This document shows positions 44,505 to 53,315 of a stretch of 64,000 nt of DNA, in pieces. The stretch is from Microcoleus sp. FACHB-831 (lineage in GTDB: Bacteria; Cyanobacteriota; Cyanobacteriia; Cyanobacteriales; FACHB-T130). The notes beneath the pieces are model-generated. The model did not search any database and was not told where the DNA came from. It was given only the letters and a program-made list of their open reading frames with translations. Numbering within the stretch: the first letter of the stretch is position 1; every line of letters starts with the position of its first letter. The stretch is taken from assembly GCF_014695585.1 (NCBI RefSeq), contig NZ_JACJON010000040.1, forward strand, positions 1 to 64,000, given 5' to 3'. The translations under genes were made by a program, and so were the position numbers.

Positions 44505-45977
44505 TCACTCGGCTGGCTCTTCTACCCGTTTTCTTGCTATGGAAGTGCTTATGAATTCTGGAAGTAGATGGGGTAGAAAAGGTTGTTCCGGTGCCTGCGC
44601 CCCCGTCGAATGATGTTCCAAAACTGAAGCGGGGGGCAAAGATTGGGCGGTGCGCTCTGTTTGAGCGTCGGCTTGCGGGTCAGCTACCGGAAGCCAACCC
44701 ACCAATGGCAGTGGCAGTAGGGTACTGAGATTGGTAATTACAACTAGCTGCCAGAGGTTATCAAAGTTGGTATCGGTTACTCCCAGCCAATGGGTGAGTA
44801 AGGCTCCTGTTTCATGAGACAACAGTCCTGCTAGATTGTTGACAGACATAAGGAGGGCAAACAAGCTTGCTTCAACACCCGGCGGGCAAAGTCTTGCGGC
44901 TAGTACTAAGACGGGCATGAAGGTAATCTGCCCCATGACGGTGAGGATGAGGCTATCTCCCATGCTGAACCAGTGGTCGTCGATGCCTAACGTGCGGTTG
45001 GCGTGGGTGACTAACAGCAGCGTGGTCATGCCGAGTGCTGCTGATAAAATTGTCGTCCAGGCGAATATGGTGCGAAATGGGACGCTTTTGAGAAAGCGTT
45101 GGAATAGCCAGATGCCTACAAGGGAGGCGATGCTTGTGACTAGACGGACTCGCCCTAAGAACTCTGGCTGGAATCCCAGTTCGTTGGTGGTGAAGTAGAA
45201 GAATGCTGCGTCACCTGATGGGGTGGCTTGCCAGAGGAAGATAAAGGCTGTGGGCAGCAAGATGGATTTTTGGCTAATGGCTTGCCGCAACGCTTGTAGC
45301 TGGTTCTTGACTGTAGCGGTGTCGGGGCGATCGCTCACTCTTTCTTCTGCGATTAACCACGCAACCGCTGACACTATCAAGGGGAAAGTAGCGGTAATGC
45401 CAAACACTGTCTGCGTACTGAAGTGTTGCAGCAAAACGCCGCTAAAGTAGGCGGTCATCAAACCTCCCACCGATGAAGCGCCCCAAGAGATCGATTGAAG
45501 TGAGCCAGCTTGACTCATCGATTCTCCCCTGGCTCTCTCGACTACGAGGGAGTCTACTATTACGTCGCTGACTGCAACTGAGAGAGAACTGAGGCTGATT
45601 GCCAAGGTAGCTGCGATCGCTGTATGAACGACTGTGGCTAGACTGACCCACGCGATCGCTCCCAAAAGTCCCGATAAAATCAGGTAAGGACGCCGCCGAT
45701 AGCCAAAAATCGGCAACCCATCAGACACAAATCCAAATAACGGCTTCACTACCCAAGGCAGTGCTGCAATTCCCATCAAAGCTGCAACTTGAGCCGGACT
45801 TAAGCCTAATTCGTCTTTGAGAAAAAAGCTGACCGCCAAACGCGCCAGCCCCAGTATTCCCTGAACAAAATAGACCAATAAAATCGCGATTAACTCAGGT
45901 GTGGGTTCGTTACCCAGTAATAGCTTTTTTGTCAATGAGTTTTTAGTCTCGGACAAGCCAGAGGAAGAAACTAGCAT
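44505..45977 (-). CDS. Folate/biopterin transporter (FBT/BT1 family)
   Basis: A 490-aa major facilitator with about 12 transmembrane helices, of the BT1 family. Members include the Synechocystis folate transporter and plant chloroplast homologues. Recognised segments are YFVQGILGLARLAVSFFLKDEL, LPWVVKPLFGFVSDGLPIFG (the first written as YFVQGILGLARL in family terms) and the DVIVDSLVVERARGES loop between helices 4 and 5. The N-terminal 25 residues and C-terminal 50 residues are polar. It likely takes up folates or pterins, with substrate known only by family. Confidence 0.88.
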   Translation of the reverse strand: MLVSSSGLSETKNSLTKKLLLGNEPTPELIAILLVYFVQGILGLARLAVSFFLKDELGLSPAQVAALMGIAALPWVVKPLFGFVSDGLPIFGYRRRPYLILSGLLGAIAWVSLATVVHTAIAATLAISLSSLSVAVSDVIVDSLVVERARGESMSQAGSLQSISWGASSVGGLMTAYFSGVLLQHFSTQTVFGITATFPLIVSAVAWLIAEERVSDRPDTATVKNQLQALRQAISQKSILLPTAFIFLWQATPSGDAAFFYFTTNELGFQPEFLGRVRLVTSIASLVGIWLFQRFLKSVPFRTIFAWTTILSAALGMTTLLLVTHANRTLGIDDHWFSMGDSLILTVMGQITFMPVLVLAARLCPPGVEASLFALLMSVNNLAGLLSHETGALLTHWLGVTDTNFDNLWQLVVITNLSTLLPLPLVGWLPVADPQADAQTERTAQSLPPASVLEHHSTGAQAPEQPFLPHLLPEFISTSIARKRVEEPAE

Positions 45978-46247
45978 TGATTAAGTTATTTAAAGAAATA
46001 TCACCGCTTATTATGATAACGTTCCTAGCCCTTTATATTTCGCAACATTTGGCAAAAGTATAGTTATCGAATAGAACAAAGCGACAATATCTGCCTTTAG
46101 TTAGGGGTTACAGCCTCTATGGTGAAAATGGCATAATGTGCTGAATGACGATCGCCTCCCCATAAGGACAGATCGCAATGGAAAAGTGCCAAAGCCTAGT
46201 TAACTGCTAGCGTCCGATGTTCTTGAATATTAGAGATACAAGCATTT
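45978..46247. other. Divergent intergenic region
   Basis: This 270-base region separates the transporter (-) and CHASE2 cyclase (+) genes and must hold both promoters. No consensus pair is evident. An AATGGCATAATGTG stretch near 46128 could be a -10. Confidence 0.4.
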
Positions 46248-48212
46248 GTGAAAAGCTTTTTTAAAGCATCGGCATCGGCGATCGCGAAGCTTTCTGACCA
46301 GATTGTTAGTCTGTCGTCGGAATTGACAGGAGTTAAAGTAGTAGCGATCGCAACTTTAACACTCAGCGGTCTAGTCCTGGGAATGCGACATCTAGGGGGG
46401 CTAGAACCACTCGAAATACTGGCTTTTGACCAAATGATGCGCCTTCGCCCTGATTTAGGACAAGATCCGCGCCTGCTTGTTGTTGCCATAACAGAGCAAG
46501 ACATCCGGCGTCAGAAGCGACCGATTCAATCCGACCTAGTTGTGGCACAGTTGTTGAAAAAATTACAACAATATCAGCCCAGAGTAATAGGCTTAGATTT
46601 GTATCGCGATATCCCCTTCGAGCCTGGTCGTAGGGAACTGATAGCTGAACTACAGCAACCTAATGTAATTGCGATTAGAAACATCGACGACATTTATGGA
46701 ACGCCAGCGCCCCCTGAAATAACAGCAGAAAGGGTTGGTTTTAACGATTTTCCGATCGATCCAGATAGCATACTGCGTCGCAATACCTTGTTTGCTGAAA
46801 CTGGCAATAATAGTGTGCTTTTTTCTTTTTCCCTACAACTGGCTCTAGCTTATTTGCAGGGTGAGGGGATATCACCCCAAGCATCTGAAATTAATAATTA
46901 TCTTCAACTGAACAAGGCGGTGTTTGTACCCTTAAAAGACAATCCCGGCCCGTATAAAACAAACTATGGCGGCTATGAGGTAATGCTAAATTACCGAGGA
47001 GTCGATGTAGCGCGGCAAGTAACCCTCTCGCAAGTTTTGGATGGCAAGATCGAGCCGCAATGGGTGAAAGACAAAATAGTGCTAATTGGCAGCACCGCGC
47101 CTAGCCTCAAAGACAATTTCACCACCCCCTACAGTCCAAGATTGAAGCAAAACTACAAGATGGCTGGGGTAATTGTTCACGCCCAGATGGTGAGCCAATT
47201 ATTAGATGCAGCTAAAGGCGATCGCCCTCTGTTCTGGTTCTGGCCAGAATGGGCACAAAAGTTGTGGATTGTAGGATGGGTGTTTGTTGCAGGCATTCTA
47301 GCTTGGTGGCTCCGTCATCCCTTAGTGTTGAGTCTGGGTATTGGCGTAAGCGTAGTTATTTTGTTTGGAACCTGTTTCTATTTGTTTAGCCAACAAGGAT
47401 GGATACCGCTGTCGGCTCCAGCGCTGGGATTTCTCCTGACTACCGGACTTGTTATCACCTACCGATCCTATGAAGCACAGCAACAGCAACAGATGGTGAT
47501 GAAGTTGTTGGGTCAAAACACTTCACCAGAAATCGCGATCGCTCTGTGGAAAGGACGCTCTAGCCTGCTCAAGTCGGGCAAGCTCCCAGGGGTAAAGCTG
47601 ACTGCTACTATGATGTTCACCGACCTCAGAAACTTCAGCACCATCTCTGAACAAATGCCGCCGGAAGCTTTGCTGGAGTTTTTGAATGAATTGCTGGATG
47701 TCATCACCCATGAAGTGCTGATTCGTCAGGGCGTTATCAACAAGTTTACTGGTGATGGAGTAATGGCCGCCTTTGGCGTTCCCATAGATATCGCCCACAA
47801 GCCAGATGAAATATCAAAGGACGCCCAGAGAGCTGTGGATTGTGCCTTGGCTATGAGCGAGGCTCTTAAAAAACTCAACGTCATGTGGCAGAGTCGCGGG
47901 TTGCAGCCGATCCAAATGCGGGTGGGGATTTATACTGGCCAAGTTGTCGTTGGCAGTTTGGGAGGCAAAGACCGCTTGGAATATGGCATCATCGGCGACA
48001 GCGTTAACATTGCCTCGCGCCTGGAAAGTTCCGCGAAAGAGCGCCAACCCAGCCATTGTCGCATACTCATCGGCCACGAAACTTTAGTTCACCTTGAGGA
48101 TCAATTTGTTGTTGAATCTTGGGGGGCGATGGAACTTAAAGGTAAAAACCAAATGGTCGATGTCTATCTTGTAATGGATAGAAAGCCACAAGGGGAGAAA
48201 GGAGAGTATTGA
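46248..48212 (+). CDS. CHASE2-domain adenylate cyclase
   Basis: A 654-aa membrane receptor cyclase. The N-terminus has a transmembrane helix (about 28-48), followed by an extracytoplasmic CHASE2 sensor (about 60-325: MRLRPDLGQDPRLLVVAIT, VIGLDLYRDIPFEPGR, DKIVLIGSTAPSLKDNF). Three more helices (about 335-400) lead to a class III cyclase domain (about 440-630) with MMFTDLRNFSTIS, NKFTGDGVMAAFG and IGDSVNIASRLES. The metal Asp residues and transition-state Asn/Arg are present; KFTGD and YGIIGD point to ATP as substrate. The start is GTG at 46248. Confidence 0.9.
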   Translation: MKSFFKASASAIAKLSDQIVSLSSELTGVKVVAIATLTLSGLVLGMRHLGGLEPLEILAFDQMMRLRPDLGQDPRLLVVAITEQDIRRQKRPIQSDLVVAQLLKKLQQYQPRVIGLDLYRDIPFEPGRRELIAELQQPNVIAIRNIDDIYGTPAPPEITAERVGFNDFPIDPDSILRRNTLFAETGNNSVLFSFSLQLALAYLQGEGISPQASEINNYLQLNKAVFVPLKDNPGPYKTNYGGYEVMLNYRGVDVARQVTLSQVLDGKIEPQWVKDKIVLIGSTAPSLKDNFTTPYSPRLKQNYKMAGVIVHAQMVSQLLDAAKGDRPLFWFWPEWAQKLWIVGWVFVAGILAWWLRHPLVLSLGIGVSVVILFGTCFYLFSQQGWIPLSAPALGFLLTTGLVITYRSYEAQQQQQMVMKLLGQNTSPEIAIALWKGRSSLLKSGKLPGVKLTATMMFTDLRNFSTISEQMPPEALLEFLNELLDVITHEVLIRQGVINKFTGDGVMAAFGVPIDIAHKPDEISKDAQRAVDCALAMSEALKKLNVMWQSRGLQPIQMRVGIYTGQVVVGSLGGKDRLEYGIIGDSVNIASRLESSAKERQPSHCRILIGHETLVHLEDQFVVESWGAMELKGKNQMVDVYLVMDRKPQGEKGEY

Positions 48213-48531
48213 GTTTTGTAGAGACGCGATGAATCGCGTCTGAGTTGGAAATTCATAACAAGTAACTATAGGCTTTATATCCACTTAGTAACTCTTGTCA
48301 ATACTAAGTTACTAAAATTTATTAACTAACCTTACGTTATTAACAGATAAGTCACAAATCGTTAAGTTTATCGCTCCATGTCAGCAGTAAGCTTAACAAT
48401 AGAAAGCTCAGTTTATAGCTTTTTGGGTTGCCATAAGTTGTAATTCTGGAATCGTCAATATTAATAGCAGGATTTAACGATTCTTATGGCTACAAAGCCG
48501 AGCTTTTACTTTGCGATAGGGAGGTAATTAG
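48213..48531. other. Intergenic region with dispersed palindrome
   Basis: A GACGCGATGAATCGCGTC repeat (about 48223-48240) follows the cyclase stop and may end its transcript. The rest is AT-rich leader of the Usp gene, with GGGAGG at 48520-48525 as its ribosome site. No ORF is supported. Confidence 0.5.
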
Positions 48532-49377
48532 ATGATTGAAAAAATTTTGATAGCGGTTGCTGGACTGGGAAAGTGTGAAGAGATGCTCAAGCAGTTGATG
48601 GAAATTCCTTCCATTCAACGGGCAAAAGTAACTGTTTTGCATGTTGTGCCAAACCAAGTCACCGCCGATGCTATGTCCGCCAAGCTGGAAGAGGGTGGCA
48701 AAATTTTAGCAAACGCGATCCAGTATTTAAACTTAGATCCTGCGAAAGTAGAAGCCAGACTAAAACAGGGCGATCCTAAAGCTACTGTCTGCCAAGTTGC
48801 TGATGAAGAACAATCTGACTTGATTATTATGGGTTCGCGGGGGCTGAAGCGCCTGGAATCGATTTTAGAGAACTCAGTTAGCCAGTACGTTTTCCAGCTT
48901 ACGTCTCGTCCGATGTTGTTGGTTAAAGATGATATTTACGTCAAAAAAATCAACCGCGTTATGGTGGCGATTGATGGTTCAGAGTCGTCGAAACAGTGTT
49001 TAAATTTGGCTTTGTTCTTGCTGCGAGATATTAAAGGCTCGCAGTTGGTTCTGGCTCACGTCAACAAGGCTAGGACAAGCTTTGAGTCAACAACCAACCC
49101 CGAACAAGATCCAGTACTCGCACCAGCGCTCGCAGATGCAAAAAAACTGGGCATTTCTTACAAGTGCGTTACGGGTAGCGGTAAGGCAGGGCCAGAAATA
49201 TGCCGCTTGGCAGAAGACTTGAATGTTGACCTGTTAATGTTGGGTTCCCCAGAGCGTCGTCCCTCTATTGCTAGAGCTTTGCCCGATTTGGATCGCTTGC
49301 TGGGAAATTCTCTATCAGACTACGTGCGGGTTTACTCTAAGTGTCCCGTGCTGTTAGGACGCACGATAAGTGCTTAA
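48532..49377 (+). CDS. Tandem universal stress protein (two UspA domains)
   Basis: A 281-aa cytosolic protein of two Usp domains. The first (about 1-140) ends with the ATP-binding motif IIMGSRGLKRLESILENSVS (G-x2-G-x9-G(S)-like). The second (about 145-280) starts RVMVAIDGSESSKQC and has LLMLGSPERRPSIARALPD and LLGNSLSDYV, in which the ATP motif is altered (GSPE), so only the first domain may bind ATP. GGGAGG lies 7-12 bases upstream of the ATG. It is typical of stress and stringent-response regulation in cyanobacteria. Confidence 0.92.
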   Translation: MIEKILIAVAGLGKCEEMLKQLMEIPSIQRAKVTVLHVVPNQVTADAMSAKLEEGGKILANAIQYLNLDPAKVEARLKQGDPKATVCQVADEEQSDLIIMGSRGLKRLESILENSVSQYVFQLTSRPMLLVKDDIYVKKINRVMVAIDGSESSKQCLNLALFLLRDIKGSQLVLAHVNKARTSFESTTNPEQDPVLAPALADAKKLGISYKCVTGSGKAGPEICRLAEDLNVDLLMLGSPERRPSIARALPDLDRLLGNSLSDYVRVYSKCPVLLGRTISA

Positions 49378-49459
49378 TTTTGAATTTTGGATTATAAATC
49401 TAAAATTTTCCATTAAGCTTGTTGAGTGTTGACGGCTGAGTGCTGAAAGTAAAAAATAC

Positions 49460-49499
49460 CCCCTGCGATCTCCCCAAGGGGAGATCGCAGGGGTTTGTT
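49460..49499. terminator. Bidirectional terminator between usp and psbM
   Basis: A perfect 16-bp stem (49460-49475 with 49478-49493), AA loop, is followed by TTTGTTT on the + strand and preceded by AAAAAATA (T-rich on the minus strand). It lies between convergent genes, so it can stop both transcripts. Confidence 0.9.
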
Positions 49500-49508
49500 T
49501 GATGCAGA

Positions 49509-49628
49509 TTATTCAGACTTTTTGCCACTTTCGCGGCTAGCAGTTTGGATGTACAGAATCAATAGAAAAACAGTGGGAACCAGCACAAAGAGAATGCTGG
49601 CAATAAAACCTAGATCATTAACTTGCAT
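49509..49628 (-). CDS. psbM: Photosystem II reaction centre protein PsbM
   Basis: A 39-aa single-span membrane protein, a small PSII core subunit near the dimer interface. The reading [20 protein letters not shown], then [15 protein letters not shown], is almost identical to known PsbM (VNDLGF and [10 protein letters not shown] are diagnostic), with a slightly longer charged tail (KKSE). It is shorter than usual ORF cut-offs, so gene callers may miss it. It ends 16 bases from the shared terminator and lies downstream of a ferredoxin gene on the same strand. Confidence 0.96.
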   Translation of the reverse strand: MQVNDLGFIASILFVLVPTVFLLILYIQTASRESGKKSE

Positions 49629-49689
49629 TGCTAAGTGCCTTCATCTCATTTCAAGTCAACAAACATTAGAATATCACTTACTTATGACA

Positions 49690-49781
49690 CAATAGCGGTT
49701 CCCCAGCGAGGAGCGATTCGCCCATACTATTACGACAGCGAGGCGCAAAGCCTTGGGCTTCGCGAGGAGACCGAGGGTGGA
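49690..49781. repeat. GC-rich palindromic repeat between ferredoxin and psbM
   Basis: AGGCGCAAAGCCTTGGGC and nearby GCGAGG/CTTCGC inverted arms (about 49738-49775) are of the dispersed cyanobacterial type. It separates the two minus-strand genes. Confidence 0.5.
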
Positions 49782-50078
49782 CTAAGGCTTGGTCTTAACG
49801 CTGATTGGCCCATTGACTAAAGTTTGACAGGCTAAACGGTAATTTTCCGGCTTTTTCTTGAGCTTTCGCTGTTCAAAGTCAGTTTTAGGCGATAAATTGT
49901 CGATCCCTTCAACAATCTCGACTATGCAGGTGGCGCATTGACCGTAGCCGCCACAGTTCATCATCTTTCCCCTGAAGGTGTAGATATCGATGCCGTTCTG
50001 GACGGCTTTCTCTCTTAAGTTTGCTCCATCAGCGGCAATAACTTCGCTTTTTTCTTTGATAAATGTAATGTTAGCCAT
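49782..50078 (-). CDS. [2Fe-2S] ferredoxin
   Basis: A 98-aa ferredoxin with cysteines C42, C48, C51 and C84, spaced C-x5-C-x2-C-x32-C. The C-x5-C interval ([11 protein letters not shown]) differs from the C-x4-C of photosynthetic PetF and recalls adrenodoxin-like or low-potential bacterial ferredoxins. The core strand [20 protein letters not shown] is typical. It is likely cytosolic and serves a specific reductase. Its gene lies 153 bases upstream of psbM on the same strand, so co-transcription is possible. Confidence 0.87.
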   Translation of the reverse strand: MANITFIKEKSEVIAADGANLREKAVQNGIDIYTFRGKMMNCGGYGQCATCIVEIVEGIDNLSPKTDFEQRKLKKKPENYRLACQTLVNGPISVKTKP

Positions 50079-50575
50079 CGCCTGCTTTCCTCAAACGGGT
50101 ATATTAAGAATTATTAATTAAAGTGTAACGTTTGCAAACATAAATTTAAGGTGGGAAGTTCGTTGGCTAGCAAAGAGGGCGATCGTGGGTGGCGATCGCT
50201 GATTGAACTTCTAGGGATATGAGATAGCGATTATTAGCAAAAGTGGCTTAAAGCGCGATCGCGCCCCAATGCTCTGAGATTTTGCATTTACTCTCGCCAG
50301 AGCAACCAGGTCTAAATCAAGTCGGGTATCTGATTTTATCCAGAGGGGTTCGCAGGTTCGCACGAGATATCTAGCATCAGAGTCAGAAGGCTTCTGCTCT
50401 TAAAAGGCAATGGCAACGCTTTAACAACTTCACAGCGATCGCCCATTCCTCTATTTTATGGGAAACTTTTCCCAAAGCAACTCATTCTGATAAGCAATCT
50501 TTCATCGGTTAAGGAAAACATTTATACCCATAAATGTTTTCCTTAACCGTAATACAAAAATACAAACTCAAAGAT
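50079..50575. other. Divergent intergenic region with perfect hairpin
   Basis: About 500 bases between the ferredoxin (-) and the AMIN/beta-lactamase gene (+). It is rich in HIP1 sites. Its end holds a perfect 20-bp inverted repeat at 50506-50549, 27 bases before the proposed start codon. No ORF is supported. Confidence 0.6.
50506..50549 (+). promoter_or_regulatory. Perfect 20-bp inverted repeat in the leader of the AMIN/beta-lactamase gene
   Basis: The arms 50506-50525 and 50530-50549 are exact complements with a 4-base loop (ACCC). The right arm overlaps a possible upstream ATG (50534), which makes a start there unlikely. It could be an operator or an RNA hairpin in the 5' leader. Confidence 0.6.
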
Positions 50576-51925
50576 ATGACAGTGAAAGTACGCTGGCTTT
50601 TACCCAGTTTAATTAGTGTTTTACTGCTTTCCTCTCCTGCTAAGGCAGCTAATTTAGCATATTGGCACTTTAATGCCAATCAGAATCAGCTTGACTTGAC
50701 AACAGATGAGGGAGTTCAACCCAGCGTTCAAATGATCGTTAACCCTACTCGTTTAGTTATAGATCTGCCGGGAATTACCCTACAGCAGGCTAAAACCATT
50801 CATCAAAAAATAGGGCCAGTTATTCAGGAGATCCGGGTAGGACAGGTTGACGATGGAACCACGCGGATGGTGATAGAATTAGCCCCCAATTACACCTTAG
50901 ATCCGGCAAAAATCTTAGTAAAGGGGCAATCTCCCAATCGCTGGACTGTCAATTTACCAAACCCCGAAAGAATTCCACCTGATTACCGACAGCAACCAGG
51001 GGGGACGAGTGAAGAAATAGCTTCTACCCCAGTAATGGTTCCAAAACCCACAGCAGCAGCCAATACATTTGCTGGTGTGGTTCCTAAAGGTAGAGAAATG
51101 CTTGAAATCAAGCCTCAAATTCAAGCGTTAAGAGACAAGTACAAATCGCTGACTTCTGGAATGTTTTTCCTGGATTTAGATACAGGAAACTATCTGGATA
51201 TTAGCGGCGATCGCGTATTTCCGGCAGCCAGTACCATCAAATTACCAATCCTCGTCGCCTTTTTTCAGGATGTAGACGCGGGAAAAGTCAGTTTGAATGA
51301 AACATTAGTGATGCGCCGCAGTTTGATGACTGGAGGTTCCGGAAGCATGCAGTATAAAACGGCGGGAACTAAATTTGGCATCAGCGAAACAGTCGCCAAG
51401 ATGATTACCATCAGCGACAACACAGCAACCAACATGATTATTGACCGTTTAGGGGGAATCTCTAAACTAAATCAACGTTTTCGCAGTTGGGGGCTAAAGG
51501 ATACAGTAATTAACAATATGCTCGCCGATCTAAGCGGCACTAATAAGACAAGTTCTAAAGACTTGGTGCGCTTGTTAGCATTGCTAGCTAATAAGCAGCT
51601 AGTTTCTCAAAATAGCAACGATCGGATAATAGATTTACTACACCGCACGACCATTAAAACTCTGCTTCCATCGGGTTTAGGACCAGGAGCAGATATTGCA
51701 GATAAAACGGGGGATATTGGTTTTTTAGTTGGGGATGCGGGGATTATTACTATGCCGAGTGGCAAGCGTTATTTGGCAGGTATTTTTGTCCGACGCCCTT
51801 ACAGATCTCCACAAGCTAGGGAGTTTGTTCGTCAGGTTTCCGGGCTAGTTTACAATTACCTGAATCAACCGAACCAACAATCAACTGTGAATTCTTCAAA
51901 GTTGCCTTCAGGTGCGGGTTTGTAA
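50576..51925 (+). CDS. AMIN-domain and beta-lactamase-fold secreted protein
   Basis: A 449-aa secreted protein. A signal peptide (1-24, ending SPAKA) is followed by an AMIN domain (about 25-125), which in cyanobacteria targets proteins to peptidoglycan. A class A beta-lactamase-like domain (about 175-445) has S219-x-x-K (STIK), S280-D-N and K377-T-G. The class A deacylating Glu segment (ExELN) is missing; MLADLSGTNKTS stands there, so a cell-wall carboxypeptidase-like or inactive enzyme is more likely than a lactamase. The ATG at 50576 is chosen for the signal peptide. Confidence 0.85.
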   Translation: MTVKVRWLLPSLISVLLLSSPAKAANLAYWHFNANQNQLDLTTDEGVQPSVQMIVNPTRLVIDLPGITLQQAKTIHQKIGPVIQEIRVGQVDDGTTRMVIELAPNYTLDPAKILVKGQSPNRWTVNLPNPERIPPDYRQQPGGTSEEIASTPVMVPKPTAAANTFAGVVPKGREMLEIKPQIQALRDKYKSLTSGMFFLDLDTGNYLDISGDRVFPAASTIKLPILVAFFQDVDAGKVSLNETLVMRRSLMTGGSGSMQYKTAGTKFGISETVAKMITISDNTATNMIIDRLGGISKLNQRFRSWGLKDTVINNMLADLSGTNKTSSKDLVRLLALLANKQLVSQNSNDRIIDLLHRTTIKTLLPSGLGPGADIADKTGDIGFLVGDAGIITMPSGKRYLAGIFVRRPYRSPQAREFVRQVSGLVYNYLNQPNQQSTVNSSKLPSGAGL

Positions 51926-51950
51926 GTCAAGTAGTTATCGCTCGATAAAA

Positions 51951-53315
51951 TTAGCGCAACGGTAAGCGGAGGGTAAAAGTGCTGCCGTTGCCTAATTGGC
52001 TTTGTACTTGCAGGCTACCGCCGTGAGCCAAAGCGATCGCTTGGGCAATAGGCAAGCCTAATCCAGAGCCTCCCGTATGGCGAGAGCGATCGCTATTTAC
52101 TCGATAGAAACGATCGAATATCCGCGTCTGCTCCTCAACAGCAATACCAACGCCAGTATCGACAATTTGGATCAAAGCTTGGTGACTGCTGCTATCTAAA
52201 ATAACCTTTACTTTACCGCCAGCAGGCGTGTAGTGAATGGCGTTAACAATTAAGTTAGAAACTAGACGATAAAGCTGTTCCTCGTTACCAGTGACATACA
52301 CTGGTTTTGCCACTCGGATATCAGTTGTCAGCATCACATTACCTGCGATCGCTAGAGCCGCAAATTCTTCAACTAAGTCGCTGACGATATCATTTAAGCA
52401 ACAAGAAAGCCGCGTTAATGGCAGAGTTTGCCGATCCATGCGAGCTAGTAGCAGTAAATCTTGGACAAGTTGAGACAAGCGGCGAGTTTGACGCTCCATA
52501 ACTGCCAGTATTTCCTTACCTTCATGCTCTGGCAAGCGATCGCTTCTTCGTGCCGATTCTACAGTTGCTTGAATTGCGGCTAAGGGAGTACGCAATTCGT
52601 GAGCAGCATCAGCAGTGAATTGCTGCATTTGTGCATAAGCTCCATAAACTGGTTGCATTGCTCTAGCAGCTAACCACCAACTAGCACCACCTACTAATAG
52701 CATTGCTATCGGCAATCCTAATAACAGAATTAATCTGAGGGCAGCCATATAGTCGTCGAAATCTTGCAGACTTCGCCCGACTTGGATGTATCCCCATTCT
52801 TGATTATCCCTGGTATGCAGCGATAGGGAAATTTGTTGATAGCGAGCGCCTTTAAAAAGGCAAAAGCGTTCCCAGGCAGAGCCTGGAAACGAGGGCAAAA
52901 GGCAAAAATTAGCACTTTTTTCCCGCTCGGCTTTTTCAGGTTGTAAACCTGCTTTGGCTATTATTTTCCCTGAACGATTTAACAAACGAACATAATAATC
53001 GCCTTGATGAATTGCGCCTAAAACGTGGCGCGGCTGCGTGATTGTTGTTACACAGTTTGTGTCAACTAAACAGAGATCGGGTAATAGTTGCTGGGTAGCT
53101 GGTTCGAGTCGCGAGGGGTACTTGAGAGTGGGTTCAATGCTGTCGTGGAGAGTTCCGGCGACAGATTCCAATTCTCGGTTAAGAGCAACCCAATGGGCAT
53201 GAGCGATCGCCTCATACAAACCAATTGCACATAGGCTGAGAATCAGGCTCATAACGCCAGTGTACCAGCCTGCTAATCGCCACTGAGTTAGGTTAAAAAG
53301 TTTATTTTGATTCAC
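51951..53315 (-). CDS. copS: Sensor histidine kinase (CopS-like)
   Basis: A 454-aa membrane kinase: TM1 (about 20-42), periplasmic sensor (about 45-190), TM2 (about 195-218), HAMP-like linker, HisKA with FTADAAHELRTPLAAIQ (His) and an HATPase_c domain (NLIVNAIHYTPAGG, IVDTGVGIA, GGSGLGLPIA). The sensor contains FPGSAWERFCLFKG, encoded by an in-frame repeat. The start is GTG at 53315 (VNQNKLF), overlapping copR by 14 bases; a TTG 24 bases upstream is less likely. Its place in the cluster suggests copper sensing; the motifs alone do not show it. Confidence 0.85.
   Translation of the reverse strand: MNQNKLFNLTQWRLAGWYTGVMSLILSLCAIGLYEAIAHAHWVALNRELESVAGTLHDSIEPTLKYPSRLEPATQQLLPDLCLVDTNCVTTITQPRHVLGAIHQGDYYVRLLNRSGKIIAKAGLQPEKAEREKSANFCLLPSFPGSAWERFCLFKGARYQQISLSLHTRDNQEWGYIQVGRSLQDFDDYMAALRLILLLGLPIAMLLVGGASWWLAARAMQPVYGAYAQMQQFTADAAHELRTPLAAIQATVESARRSDRLPEHEGKEILAVMERQTRRLSQLVQDLLLLARMDRQTLPLTRLSCCLNDIVSDLVEEFAALAIAGNVMLTTDIRVAKPVYVTGNEEQLYRLVSNLIVNAIHYTPAGGKVKVILDSSSHQALIQIVDTGVGIAVEEQTRIFDRFYRVNSDRSRHTGGSGLGLPIAQAIALAHGGSLQVQSQLGNGSTFTLRLPLR
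52850..52915. repeat. Repeat translated within the sensor domain of copS
   Basis: A palindrome with arms CGTTCCCAGGC and GCCTGGAAACG (52867-52891) is flanked by AAAAAGGCAAAAG and GGCAAAAGGC. It is of the same dispersed family as elsewhere and reads in frame as FPGSAWERFCLFKG. Confidence 0.7.
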
